Source of the DNA: Copromyces sp. CBS 386.78
Lineage: Eukaryota; Ascomycota; Sordariomycetes; Sordariales; Sordariaceae
Direction of reading: 5' to 3'
Assembly: GCA_030685235.1 (NCBI GenBank)
Contig: MU839137.1
Span: 124,001 to 188,000 of the forward strand
Length of the DNA: 64,000 nucleotides
In this document: positions 1 through 11,942 of the stretch, in pieces
Layout of the letters: the number at the start of each line of letters is the position of its first letter
Numbering within the stretch: position 1 is the stretch's first letter
Translations under genes and position numbers: made by a program
Notes under the pieces: model-generated
Told to the model about the DNA's origin: nothing
Databases searched by the model: none
The model's input: the letters and a program-made list of their open reading frames with translations, nothing else

Positions 1-148
1 CGCTTTTGCTTCACCTTGAATAACCGACACAAGACGATCGCCTTATCGTGCAACACCTAGGCAATATACCGATACCTCTCTAATATTGAAATTGCAGCAA
101 CAACCATTACCTGTGTTGGCCCTTGGATTCGAACAAAAAGATACCAAG

Positions 149-1683
149 ATGACAATATCCCCCGAGGAACAGGAGCTGATGGAAAAGATCGCCCGTGTGG
201 CCGGTCAGATCAACCAGCACAAAAACCAACAAGCAGGCCTTGTTCCGCCGCAGAGCAGCCACGCACCATCGCATCACCGTACGTCCGTGGAGTCTCGAAA
301 CAGCAACCGTGCTGGTATTGACGGTCGTGAAGACTCAGGTTATTCTGGAAGCTGGCGTCATCAAAGAGGAGGCTACCCATACCCGTCCCGCGCCCATCAC
401 GCCAAGCCTGTCCACCGTCACAGGACCTTGGTGCTGAATGGCGCATCTCAACAAGGTAAAGCCGGTCAGCCCAGCTCGGGCGCCACGTCGGACTCGTCCA
501 CGTCGTCCTGGGTAGCAAAGAACGACCGCCACCGTCAAATCATCAACTCGTCCATCTATCAAAAGGAAGCCCAGGCTCGCACTCGGGCCATCGAGCAAAC
601 CCTGCTCCAGAAGCAACAGCAGAGAGATGAATTGGAACGGACCAAGTTGATCAGCCATCTACACCGTGCTGGCAATCGCTCGGCAGCGGTACCAAACCAA
701 TATGAACTAACTGTGCAGGGTATACGTTTTGCCGTCACGAAGAATGGAAGCAAACTCGTCAAGATTCCCGGTGCGTCGATACCGCGATCGCAAGCGCTGG
801 CTGTGCCCAGTACTCACCCTTTCGCAGGCGATCTCAACTCGGGGCCGACCCCTAAAATGGCCATCGTAGGCGGTGTCAAGTTCTACCGCAGCAAAAACGG
901 GAACTTGTACCGCCATGGAATTGTTAAAGCGCAGCGGTATGTGGCCCGATCCCCTTTGAGTCATCCGCTAACTCTAGCTTGTGGTAGGCAATCCGGCGCC
1001 GTTAAGAAGGTCAACGTGCCTTGCCGTAACTTCTCCATGACCGGTAACTCCAATTTCCCAGATTACGGAACTTCAACCGACACCACGTCGAAACGACTGG
1101 GTCTGGTAAGTCCAAGGGATGTTGATACTGACATACACCCTCAGGTTCATGCACCAAAGGGCCCCGGTGCCGCTACATCCACGACCCGGCCAAGGTTGCC
1201 GTTTGCAAGGACTTTCTCCAGCAAGGGGAATGCATTAACGGTGACTCTTGCGATCTTTCGCACGAACTCTCTGCTGAACGCACCCCCACGTGCTTGCACT
1301 TCATCAAGGACAGTTGCACAAAACCTGACTGCAAATTCACTCACGCAAAAGTGTCTCCTGCTGCCCCGGTCTGCCGACAGTTTGGCCTCTACGGCTACTG
1401 CGAGAAGGGTGGAAGCTGTACTGACCGCCATGTTTTCGAATGTCCCGACTTCAGCAACACTGGCGTGTGTAATACCAAGGGTTGTAAGCTGCCGCACCGG
1501 GAGAGGGCGAGCGTTCTGCGCAGGGCCAATGCCCGCGACGACGCAGAGATGGAGGATCTTTCCAGCGACGATGAATCGGTCGATAGCGATGACGTCGACT
1601 CGGACGAGGTTGACGAGTTTGTTGGCCAGGACGATGATCCTGACTTGGATTTCGCCGAGCAAAAGGACTTCATCCAGTTTTGA
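149..1683 (+). CDS. CCCH zinc-finger protein with five fingers (ZC3H3/Red5-like)
   Basis: Splicing exons 149-936, 988-1043 and 1145-1683 gives 460 residues. Both introns (937-987, 1044-1144) are GT-AG with CTAAC or CTGAC branch sites. The ATG at 149 is the first in frame and opens a Met-Thr-Ile-Ser N terminus. Five CCCH fingers lie in tandem at about residues 275-294, 302-321, 331-348, 358-377 and 381-399, with C-x7/8-C-x4/5-C-x3-H spacing. The second intron splits finger 1, which supports the splice model. A basic, low-complexity N-terminal half precedes the fingers, and an Asp/Glu-rich tail ends in Asp-Phe-Ile-Gln-Phe. Five tandem CCCH fingers are typical of ZC3H3 and fission yeast Red5, which act in nuclear RNA surveillance and polyadenylation-linked decay. 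Orthology is inferred from finger number and spacing; another CCCH family is possible. Confidence 0.85.
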
Positions 1684-2948
1684 TTGGTGCGGTCCTGGCT
1701 CGTCTGTTTCGGTCCTTGGTTTTTCCCGAGCCTTGCCGGCTTGTTGATACCCTTTGATGTTTCTGTTTTTCTATAGAACAACCCGCTGCAATTTCCGGAT
1801 TGGCAGTGGGTAGAGGAGGATAAGAGAAGGAAAAAAAAGAAGGGAAGAGAAAGCAAAAAAGAAAGAAAAGAATTGTGTAAAAGGACGGGTGGATTTCCTT
1901 CGAAGAATAACTTAGACTATGTAACCCTGTTAGAGCATAGATAATAGGAGAGCATGACCGCACTTGATACATGACAACGATAGTGTAGTTGGCCTGTGGT
2001 GAAAAGCGACCACGATGGAAGCTCTAAGCAGGTACCGCGAAATGTTATCCTGATCGTCCAATGGCCGATGAGAGTTAGTCTGCCGAAAGCTCCACACCCA
2101 TCATTCCTTTTCCTTCTTCATCCGGGGCCGGAGTATCATAGATCACCCCGCATTCACAACCTTAACCCTATATGCTCTCCGCATGGACATTCGTATGATT
2201 TCACCGAACAAGAGTGTAACGATGCCTTTTTCTGGGCTTCCAAATCACTATCTCGAAGCAACTCGCCGCTTACATACACACTTTCCCAAATCCAACTAGT
2301 CCTCATATGTCCTCTGAATGTACACGTATAGATCAGCACCTGCAGATATTCCACGCTCCACCATAACAACTACCTTATGTAACGCATCGGTTTGAACGGA
2401 TCGTCTACACAGCGATGCCGCCCGCGAGTGACCTTCTGTGCGTAACATGGAATGACCCTTTTGCCAACCATTCAATCTTTCCCCTCATCTGCACTCCCAC
2501 CTCCTCTCCCGCACTCCCCTGAATAGTCAGGAACTACATCAGTAATTGTTTACTAAGAACTAAGGGACCGGGTCTAGACTGCTTAGGGGTGAGGTGGTCT
2601 CACAGAAAAACGTAAGACATAGAACTACACATCCCACATTCTCGGAAATACAACATCCACCACTCATATGGCCCGAAGTATATGAGACCCTTGCATCGTA
2701 TACTGTAACGCAGATCTAAGGCCAACGTGCCGTTCGGTTGAGCAAACCCGGTACTGAACCGTTCAAGTCCGACAAAGGGGTTATGGGAATGAGGGGTAGG
2801 AATTGATAATTGTCGGCTCATGGTCATTTTCTAGTGGTATATATAGAGATACGCCTGCTGCTTATCTTGTCTTATACATTGAAGTTGAAAACCTACTACA
2901 CTCTGACAAACCAAACACATTGCAACCAGCACATAACACTTGACAGAG
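1684..2948. other. Intergenic region, no gene seen
   Basis: About 1.26 kb between the CCCH gene and the monooxygenase, which are read in the same direction. Only short ORFs without family features are present. A purine-rich tract near 1817-1870 lies just after the CCCH stop and is probably its 3' UTR. The last few hundred bases should hold the monooxygenase promoter. Confidence 0.6.
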
Positions 2949-5157
2949 ATGGCGACAACCGCGAACGGGCACATGAACGGGCATGACGCCAAAACGAAGT
3001 TTACACCTAAAGACACACCGGTAGAAAACCTTAGACCGTTGAGGGTGGTTGTCATTGGCGCTGGGTATAGTGGTATCGGGGCGGCAATTAGGTGAGTAGT
3101 CTATTTATGCTTCCTCTCATTGCCATAGCTGCATAACCAAATGGACACTGACAAAATATGGATGTGCTCTGAAAGGTTACCAGAGAAACTACGAAACGTC
3201 GAGCTAGTGGTTTATGAGAAATACGAAGGCATCGGAGGGACATGGTGGGTGAACACATATCCAGGTATGTACCTACTCCCTCATCATCAGGCTCCCCAAA
3301 GAGCCCTCAACAGAAAACCAGACGGACGGATCATGTACTAACCGATAGTCAATAAACAACAAAAGGCGTCGCCTGCGACATCCCCTCCCACTCCTACCAA
3401 TTCTCCTTCGCGCCCAACCCGAGCTGGTCCAACCTCTACGCTCCCGGTCACGAGATCCAGAAATATCTGCAAGATGTAGCCGAGAGGTTTGGAGCGACGA
3501 GGTTCATCAAGTTATCGCATCAGGTGGAGGAGTGCGTGTGGGATGGTGAGGAGAAGAAATGGTTAGCCACCCAGTACTAATCCCCCTCCGAGCTGGATAG
3601 TTATGCTAACAGACAGTTGAATGGGAAAAAAAAAAGGCAAATCAAAGTCAGGAACCTGGTAACCGGGGAGGTATTCACCGATTCGGCACACGTGCTCATC
3701 ACGGCCCGCGGTCAGCTTAGCGAGCCAAGATGGCCGGATATTCCGGGGATAGATAAGTTTGAGGGGAAGAAGATGCATTCGGGGGCTTGGGATAAGAGGT
3801 AAGGGATTTGGTGTCTGACTGACTGAAAAGTTGGGGAAAAGAAGTGGTGAAAAACAGAGACCGTGCTAACTGAAGACACACAGCTACGACTTGCGCAACA
3901 AGAAGATTGCCGTCGTGGGTAACGGTTCCAGTGCCATCCAGATCGTGCCCAAGCTCCAGGAACTCGAAGGGACGACGCTGTCGTGTTTCATACGATCGCC
4001 GACCTGGATCTCGTCAGCTGTTGGGGATAGTACCATGAAAAACTTGGGGCTGGATCCCAACGTCACCGAGTGTAGGTTTCCATCCTATTCAAGCCACGCC
4101 CTCCCTCGTACCTTTGATCGGCCAAGTGCTAAAAACCCAAATAGTCACCGAAGAACAAAAGGCCCTCTTCAGGTCCGATCCCTCCACCCTCCTCAAATTC
4201 CGCAAAGCCTTTGAAGACTTCGGCGCCTCCCTGCACAATTCCACCCTGGCAGGACACCCGATGACCATCGAAGGCCAAGCCTTCTTCAAAGCGGACATGG
4301 AATCCAAGCTCTCGGCGCGTCCCGACCTGCTCGCAAAGATCATCCCCGCCTTCGCCCCGGGTTGCCGCCGCCTTACACCAGGAAAGGGCTACCTCGAGGC
4401 CCTCCAACAACCCAACGTGACAGCGATACACGACTCCATCTCACACATCACTGCCACCGGCATCGCCGTTACTACCACCACAGGAGACAAGAAGCAAGTA
4501 GATGCGGATGTGATCGTCTTCGCCACAGGCTTCCAAGCCTGCACCGCCCCTCCCTTCCCCATCGTCGGCCGTTCCGGCCTCACCCTCTCATCGCGCTGGT
4601 CTTCACACCCCGACTCCTACCTCGCCGTAGCCGTCGACGGGTTCCCCAACTACCTGATGCTATTCGGGCCCAACTCGGCGATCGGGTTCGGCAGCTTGAG
4701 CCGGATCCTGGAGGCGCAGGTGGACTACGTCGTGTCGGTGATCCGCAAATTGCAAAAGGAGGATTACGCGTCCATGGAGCCGAAGCCCGAAAGGGTGAAG
4801 GATTTCGTGCAGTTTGTGGATGCGTATTTCCAGGATACGGTGTACCTGGATAAGTGCAAGAGTTGGTATCGGAGCGAGGGAGGGACGGGGGATAGGATTG
4901 TGGCGCTGTGGCCGGGAAGTACGCAGCATGCTGTTGAGACGTTGAGGAGTCCGAGGTGGGAGGATTGGGTTTATGAGAGTGTGGAGGACTCAGAGGGTGG
5001 GAATGGGAATGAGTTGAGGTGGTTGGGCAATGGATGGAGCTTGACGCAGACGGAGGGTGATCCGAGTTGGTATTTGAATCCGGAGGAGATTGAGTTTCCG
5101 TGGGAGGGGAAGCCGGAGAAGAATCCGAAGTATACGTCGAGGCCGTGGTCGCATTGA
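2949..5157 (+). CDS. FAD-dependent monooxygenase, Baeyer-Villiger type
   Basis: Six exons: 2949-3091, 3176-3264, 3366-3561, 3601-3798, 3884-4071 and 4145-5157, giving about 608 residues. An N-terminal FAD-binding Rossmann motif GAGYSG is at residues 37-42. It is followed by the GGTWW...YPG stretch and the Ala-Cys-Asp-Ile-Pro region usual in this family. The Baeyer-Villiger fingerprint F-x-G-x3-H-x3-W is present (FEGKKMHSGAW, about 196-206), and a second NADPH-binding motif GNGSSA is near 221-226. Such enzymes use NADPH and O2 to insert oxygen next to a ketone, or oxidise soft heteroatoms; the substrate cannot be read from sequence. The intron 3562-3600 is only 39 bp with a weak GTTAGC donor. 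It is the only GT-AG choice I found that keeps frame, and it contains a perfect TACTAAT. No biosynthetic cluster neighbours are seen. Confidence 0.85.
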
Positions 5158-5449
5158 GGGGGATGGTGGTTGTAGGGGCTGCCTAGTTAACGATAGTCAG
5201 CTAAGGGTTATCATCACTTACATTGGGCCTGTAGCAACTTTGCGGTCTAGCCCAAGTGTATCGACAGGCACAAGACCATGTCCATCAGAGAGAGACCGAG
5301 TAAAATGATTAGGATAGTGATTAATATTGTCGTCTGTATTGGATAGCTGTAAGTGGTCATGTTCGGCCGCCTTTGCCGATAGACTGCTGACATGAGGAAC
5401 TTCAAATAAAGGCACCGTAACGTGATGCACAAACGGCTGAATAAACTCC

Positions 5450-6594
5450 TTAAGCGCCAGCCTTGAATGTCCTTCCACTCGCCGTCTTCTTCTCCTTTTC
5501 TTCGGTATCGGGCCTGGCTCTCCGGAGAACCTGGAGGAAGTCGGCGGTGCGTTTCCGCATACGCGAGTGGATATAAGCCTGGGACGACATGTCAGAAGGG
5601 GATCTCTGCCCATCAGGTCTCCCAATTCACCTACCTTGGAGGCCTTGATGTGATAATGGAAGTAGTCACGGAAGGTCTGGATGTGGGAAATAACATCGGG
5701 CATCCGCTGAGGAGTTAGATGGCGAGGGAACAGGACTGGTACTGTTAGTCAAGCCTAGAGACAGCTTCACGATATGAGGCGGCATACCGAAAGTGACATA
5801 GCCAATCTCGCCTGTACCGGTATTCTTGACCCCAGGAACATTCTGGAGCTCGAGGGGAGGATCGTTACGGAACAGCACCTGAGGGGCATTCTGGATCGCT
5901 CTGCGCCGGGCATCAACGAATTCCTGGATGAAGACCTTGCCGAATACTCTGTCCGTTTCTTCCCTAAAGATGGTGCTGAATATGACGGTCACACGGTCGT
6001 GGCTGGCCTTGACGTAGATAGCCTCCTCTTCTCGGTAGTGAATAGCCTTGACCTCTCCACCCTCCCGGACACCCTGTGGCGCCTCCTCGGATGTAAACTT
6101 GGATGCTTCCTCCCTCAGGGCGTAGTGTTCCTGGTAGGCCTGCTCGAACGGCGCAGCCATAGCATTGCGCTTCAACAAGGCGATCTTCATGACAAGGGCA
6201 TCGCGAGCCTCTTGTTCGGCGGGAAGGTTCTCGAGGTCGACCTGGATGGAAAAGTCATAACCGGCCTCGGGAGGGACAACAAGATTGCCATATTCGCGGT
6301 TGAGGACCTGCTCGGCGCCGTAGCGAACAAGGTCCTTGAAGCATCGGATTTGGAGGGAGACGAGGATCTTGGTCTTGGATTCGGGGGTGGAGATGTGGAA
6401 GACGACGCCGTCAAAGTCGGAGACAGTCTGGTCGATGTTGACGGGGGAAGCTCTGGAATGCGCGGTGACGACCAGCGTCAGTGCAAGTTCAGGGGCGGAC
6501 AGGCGCACTGTTGGTAGAGGGAAACATACCCAGGAGCGAAACGCTCGGTGAGCACCGCCTGAATCAGGACGTTCTGGTAGTCGAGCAGCAACAT
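5450..6594 (-). CDS. ARPC2: Arp2/3 complex subunit 2 (ARPC2, p34-Arc)
   Basis: Minus strand exons 6594-6530, 6452-5788, 5735-5635 and 5578-5450 join to 319 residues, normal for ARPC2. The product opens with MLLLDYQNVLIQ. It then has the diagnostic SDFDGVVFHIS, a CFKDLVRYGA segment and an N-R-E-Y-G motif. The C-terminal helix reads IQTFRDYFHYHIKASK and continues into AYIHSRMRKRTADFLQVL after the third intron. ARPC2 forms the core of the Arp2/3 complex with ARPC4, contacts the mother actin filament and drives branched actin nucleation at endocytic patches and hyphal tips. All three introns are GT-AG with usual branch motifs (for example TTGACTAAC in 5736-5787). It is divergent from UTP12, with starts 660 bp apart, and convergent with the monooxygenase. 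Confidence 0.93.
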
Positions 6595-7253
6595 GGTGAC
6601 TGCAACTCTTCGTGTATAGAGGTAGGTATACAATGCGGCGCCGTCGAGTTGTTGAAGCCGGGTCGGGTCAGTTGCGTGTGTTCAAGTGTCGGGGGTGGGG
6701 CCGTGATAGGTAAGGTAGGTAAGGTAGCTATTAGACTACAGGTAAAGCGGTCACCTCAGCACGGGCGGGCAGTGAGCGCTACAGAGCAAGGAATTGGAGG
6801 CAGCGAGCAACAACTCAAGGTCAGGTCCTCGCTTCGGGGCATGGAAGGCTGGCTGACGTTGCTGGCTCCAGGCTTCACCAATCTGACTCCACTCTGGCGC
6901 CGGGAGACATGCCGCCAAGCCTGGAAACTGCCCCGCAGAACCCGTCCAGGCCGTGAGACGATGCGGCGGACCGGGCCACTCATCAGACAGGGGCCGGGCC
7001 AGCCACAGCGGACAGTTGTGTTGGTGGTCAACTGGGCAGGCAGGCAGTGGCTGTTGGATGGAAACGGCCAAAGTTCTTATCTTATCGCTTTGCCGGCGGG
7101 CACCCGACCTAACGCCAAAAAAAAGTTCAGGGACGGCAACCCACTGCGCAGCGGCGACACGATTGTGATAGTGGACATTGAATCGCGAATAGACCTTGCG
7201 CATGTAATTTTGGACCAGCATCTTGTACCAGTGGCTGTCCAATTGTCGCAAAT
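6595..7253. promoter_or_regulatory. Shared divergent promoter region of ARPC2 and UTP12
   Basis: This 659-bp interval lies between two outward-reading start codons, so it must carry both promoters and 5' leaders. A GGTAGGTAAGGTAGGTAAGG-like tract is near 6710-6728. No specific factor site is claimed. Confidence 0.5.
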
Positions 7254-10205
7254 ATGGTCAAATCATACCTGTAAGTTTTCCAAATCGTGGTCTCGCCTGA
7301 TGACATGTCTAATCCACATGGATCCAACAGCAAGTTCGAGCCCTCCAAGTCCTTCGGCGTCGTCGCAACCAGCTCCTCGAACCTCGTCTGGACCTCCTCC
7401 AAGGAAAAGTCTGGCACCGGCGCCGGCCAGGCCATCGTCGCCGCCAACAATGAGGTTCTGACCTGGGATATCAAGAAGGGCGAGCTCCTCAACCGCTGGA
7501 AGGACGAGAACTGCAAGGCCCAGGTCACCGCCATCGCCCAGAGCAAGACCGACCCCGACGTATATGCTGTCGGCTACGAGGACGGCAGCATCAGGCTGTG
7601 GGATAGCAAGATCTCCACCGTCATCGTCAGCTTCAATGGACACAAGTCGGCAATCACACAACTGGCCTTCGACAAGTCGGGAGTGCGCCTGGCCAGCGGC
7701 GCAAAGGATACAGATGTAATCGTTTGGGATTTGGTCGCCGAAGTCGGCCAGTACAAGCTACGAGGACACAAGGATCAGATCACAGGACTGCGATTTATCG
7801 AGCCCGAGCCGACAATACCCGAGGGCGATGACGAAGAGCAGGCCATGGTCCTGGACAACGATGCGACAGAAGGTTTCCTCTTGACGACCGGCAAGGATGC
7901 GCTCATCAAGCTCTGGGATCTTTCATCACGGCATTGTATCGAGACCCATGTGGCGCAGAACAGCGGCGAGTGCTGGGCGCTCGGTGTATCGCCTGACCTG
8001 AGCGGATGCGTCACAGCTGGCAACGACGGCGAAATGAGGGTATGGGCTTTGGATGTAGCAGGACTCGCTTCGTCAGCACGCAAGGTCGATCTCTCGCAAG
8101 CAATCAACTTCCTCCACGACCGCGGCACACTACACCGTTCGAGCAAAGAAAGGGCCGCCGAAGTCATCTTCCACCCCCGTCGCGACTATTTTGCAGTACA
8201 TGGCGTTGAGAAGTCTGTCGAGATTTGGAGGATACGAAACGAATCCGAAATCAAGAAGAGCTTGGCAAGGAAGCGCAGAAGAAGAAGGGAGCTGGCTGCG
8301 AAGAAGGGCAAGAAGGAGGCGGAGGCGGAAGAGGAGGACGACAAGGCCGACGATATTTCAAAAGCAGACATCTCCGACGTCTTTGTGCAGCATGTCATCG
8401 TTCGTACAACAGGCAAGGTTCGGTCGGTCGCCTGGGCCCTCAGTCAAGGAACCAAGGATCTCCAGCTTCTTGTTGGAGGTACCAACAACCTACTCGAGAC
8501 ATATACGATTGTTGGAAAGGACAAGCTCAAGTCCAAGGGTGATGCGCCAGACTACAACAAGGCCCTTGCGGTAGAGCTTCCCGGACACCGAACAGACATT
8601 CGTGCCCTGTCCATCAGCTCAGACGACAAGATGCTGGCTTCGGCAGCAAACGGCTCCCTCAAGATCTGGAACATCAAAACCAGCACATGTATCAGGACAT
8701 TTGAGTGCGGCTACGCTCTCTGCTGCTCCTTCCTGCCCGGCGACAAGGTCGTTGTGGTTGGGACCAAGGAGGGCGAGCTTCAGCTTTACGATGTGGCTTC
8801 GGCATCTCTATTAGAGAGCGTCAACGCCCACGAAGGCCATGCCATCTGGTCACTACAGGTTCACCCAGACGGCAAGTCCGTTGTCTCTGGTGGTGCTGAC
8901 AAGACAGCCAAGTTCTGGGACTTCAAGATCGTTCAGGAACAGGTTCTTGGCACGTCAAGGACAACCCCCAAGCTCAAGCTTGTCCAGTCCAAGATTCTCA
9001 AGGTATCGGACGATATCCTGAGTCTCAAGTTCTCCCCCGACGCGAAGCTGCTGGCTGTTGCTCTTCTTGACAGCACCGTAAAGGTCTTCTTCGTCGACTC
9101 CCTCAAGCTTTACCTCAACCTTTACGGTCACAAGCTGCCCGTCCTCAGCATGGACATCTCGTACGACAACAAGCTTATCGTCACAAGTTCCGCCGACAAG
9201 AACATCAGAATCTGGGGTCTCGATTTCGGTGACTGCCACAAGGCTCTCTTCGGCCACCAGGACTCCATTCTCCAAGTCGCTTTCGTTCCTCACAACTCGG
9301 ACGGCAACGGCCACCACTTCTTCAGTGCCTCCAAGGACCGCACCATCAAGTACTGGGATGCCGACAAGTTTGAGCAGATCCAGAGAATCGACGGCCACCA
9401 CGGCGAGATCTGGGCCATTGCCGTCGCTCACAGCGGCCAGTTCCTCATCAGTGCCAGTCATGACAAGAGCATCCGCGTATGGGAGGAGACGGACGAGCAG
9501 ATCTTCCTCGAGGAAGAGCGCGAGAAGGAGATCGAAGAGCTGTACGAGAGCACGCTCACCACCTCGCTCGAGCAAGACCCCGACGCCGCGGACGAGAACC
9601 GCGAAGTCGGTGCCGCGTCCAAGCAGACGGTCGAGACGCTCATGGCCGGCGAGCGCATCGCCGAGGCGCTCGAGCTCGGCATGGCCGACCTCAACGCCAT
9701 CAAGGAGTGGGAGGAGGCCAAGCAGCAGAACCCCAACGTGGCGCCGCCGCAGCGCAACGTGCTCTTCATGGCGCTCGGCAACATCAGCGCCGAGCAGCAC
9801 GTCATGAACGTGCTGCAGAAGATCAAGGCGTCTGCGCTGCACGACGCCCTGCTCGTCCTGCCGTTTGCCACCGTTCCCATGCTCTTCACCTTCCTCAACA
9901 TCTTTGCCATGCGTTCCATGAATATCCCGCTTACTTGCCGCATCCTGTTCTTCATGCTCAAGACCCACCACAAGCAGATTGTGGCAAGCAAGACGATGCG
10001 CGCCATGTTGGATGGCATCCGCACCAACTTGCGTGGCGCCCTCAAGCGCCAGAAAGATGAGATGGGATACAATATTGCGGCGCTCAAGGTCGTGGGCATG
10101 CAGTTGCAGCATAAGAGCGTGAAGGATTATGTTGATGAGAAGTGGGAGGAGGAGAACGAGGAGAACAAGGCGGTTAAGAAACGCGCTTTCGTGCATGTCT
10201 CTTAA
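7254..10205 (+). CDS. UTP12: U3 snoRNP / SSU-processome WD40 protein UTP12 (DIP2)
   Basis: A 17-bp first exon (7254-7270) is joined across intron 7271-7330 to 7331-10205, giving 963 residues; yeast Dip2/Utp12 is of similar size. The start is chosen because it yields the family N terminus MVKSYLKFE, which an unspliced downstream start would lose. Many WD40 repeats form two beta-propellers, with WD or WDL/W-x-L endings such as IRLWDSK, VIVWDLV, IKLWDLS, AKFWDFK, IRIWGLDFG, IKYWDAD and IRVWEE. A basic Lys/Arg plus acidic insertion lies near residues 320-350. The C-terminal alpha-helical Utp12 domain follows (about 760-963). The protein belongs to the UTP-B subcomplex and acts in the nucleolus in early 18S pre-rRNA processing. 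NOC4, another 40S biogenesis factor, lies about 8 kb away. Confidence 0.95.
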
Positions 10206-10657
10206 GTGCTAAATCGTCGGTGTGGATAAGCGTAAGCGCCAACGAAATATGCGGCGGATAGAGGAAGGGTAGTACAGGCGGAAGGAGTAGATGGCCCTGG
10301 GAGAGCACAAATCTGTGCAGCACATACATAACATACATACCATGTCTGACATGGAGAAGAGAAGGCGTGGACGGTGCTGATGCCACTCCTCTCGTATGGT
10401 AAAATAGGGCAACGTTTCTTACCTTTGGAGTTGGAATCTAGTCAAAATGGCATTTGCATATTTCTTCATTCCCTTTGATCTCTCGAATTGCAGTTTCAGA
10501 TATCGGTTCCGTCTTCGTGTTGGAGTAACCTATCGCCCACTACCCTCTTCCCTTCCATCGTCCTTCTCATCCTCCGTCTTCTCCTCTATAACCACCTCTC
10601 CCCATCCTCAACCCATATATAACCACCCACCCTCCCCCTTCCATCACATCCCTCCAC
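10206..10657. other. Convergent 3' intergenic region, UTP12 and MTQ2
   Basis: The two genes converge here, so both polyadenylation regions must lie in about 450 bp. The part near MTQ2 (10540-10657) is strongly pyrimidine-rich on the plus strand. No gene is seen. Confidence 0.55.
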
Positions 10658-11461
10658 TCACCTCCAAACCCTCACAATCTGCAACTTCTCCCAACCCGCC
10701 TGCTTCCCACTAGTCCCCACCGTCTCCGCCTTCCACCCCTCCCCCTCACCAGTACCAGTACCCATGGACCTAATCCTCCCCTTAACGTCCTCCGGTTTAT
10801 TCTGCGCACAAAGCAAAATATAGGCCACCCCACGTTCACTCAAAACGCCCGGCAAGGCATCAATTAACCTATCCGTCGTCTCCATCCCATCCTTCCCTCC
10901 AGCATACGTCAACTCCAACAGATGCGAGTCCTCCTCAAACGTCGTTTTGTCCCTCAGTTCCTGCAGCGGCGCGGGAGGAGGGGCAGGCAAGCCCGGCGTG
11001 GGGACATAAGGGGGGTTAAACACCAGGACGTCCACCGACCCTGGACGAAGGGGGGAGACGAGGTCGCCTTGGATTGCTGACGTCCACTGTCCGGAGGTGG
11101 AAGGGTTTCCGGCTTCGGCTTCCGCTTCGGAAACCGCTTTGCGGACGGTGAGGTTGGTGGCGGCGCAGGCGAAGGGGGAGACGTCGATTGCGGTGGTTAG
11201 GACGTGAGGGGTGCCGAAGATGGTGGAGGCGTGGGCGGTTAGGAAGGCGATTACTACGCCGGAGCCCGGGCCGACTTCGAGAACTAAAGGGGCGCCGGGG
11301 TTGGGAGGAGAGGGAGAGGAGGGGGAAGTTGAACAAAAACGGGATGAGAGAAAGGCGGTTTCGGAGGGGGAGGAAAGCGTGTCGAGCAGGAGGAAGGAGT
11401 CCTCGGCTGGTTCATAGACGCGGTTGTAGGGCACGTGGGAAGTGTCGGGGGTTGGGAGCAT
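10658..11461 (-). CDS. MTQ2: eRF1 glutamine N5-methyltransferase catalytic subunit (MTQ2/HemK2 family)
   Basis: An intronless 267-residue frame. The start at 11461 (MLPTPDTSHVPYNRVYEPAEDS) is preferred over an upstream in-frame start because family homology begins there: the V-Y-E-P-A-E-D-S-F segment is typical of the HemK2/MTQ2 N terminus. SAM-binding motif I EVGPGSG is at residues 62-68, an acidic AIDVSP follows at 91-96, and the catalytic NPPY tetrapeptide is at 149-152. The NPPY motif marks class I methyltransferases that modify Gln or Asn side-chain amides. With Trm112 as partner, MTQ2 methylates the GGQ glutamine of release factor eRF1. The absence of a long N-terminal domain separates it from mitochondrial HemK/MTQ1. 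Confidence 0.92.
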   Translation of the reverse strand: MLPTPDTSHVPYNRVYEPAEDSFLLLDTLSSPSETAFLSSRFCSTSPSSPSPPNPGAPLVLEVGPGSGVVIAFLTAHASTIFGTPHVLTTAIDVSPFACAATNLTVRKAVSEAEAEAGNPSTSGQWTSAIQGDLVSPLRPGSVDVLVFNPPYVPTPGLPAPPPAPLQELRDKTTFEEDSHLLELTYAGGKDGMETTDRLIDALPGVLSERGVAYILLCAQNKPEDVKGRIRSMGTGTGEGEGWKAETVGTSGKQAGWEKLQIVRVWR

Positions 11462-11942
11462 GGTGGCGGTGGCGGTTGCAGAGTTTTGTTTCTTTCGTAA
11501 TTGTTGATGTTTGTTGGTTAAAGAGGTGAGCGGTATTGTTCTTGACCGGGAATATGTTTCGCAGAAGTCAAGAATCGAACCAATGACAGGCGAGTGTCTG
11601 GCGACAGCAATGTTGAGGATTGCTTCAACTTTTGTCCAGTTTAGGTTGTTTGACCGATGAAAGAATCCAGAATTTTCACGTTCCTTTTGGTTTCGGATAA
11701 ACACTCGGCCTTGGCACGTGATAAGGGTTTATGTGCGTGAGAAGCAAGTGCAAAGAGACGACCAGGTAAGTCACTCTCTCTACTCAACGCATCATGTACA
11801 GATGAGGACAATCCGGTCTAGATTATAACCGCCATTTCCAAAAGGACTCGGCATTTGATCATTGACTGTCAAATTCAACGCAATACATAGTGCCAGTCTC
11901 CTTATCCTCAATCCAGATTTACCTCAAACAACACAACCTTCA

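Noticed and set aside
9229..10060. Long Arg/Ser-rich frames overlapping the UTP12 3' half on both strands
   Set aside because: Frame shadows of the well-supported WD40 gene, caused by its GC-rich codon usage.
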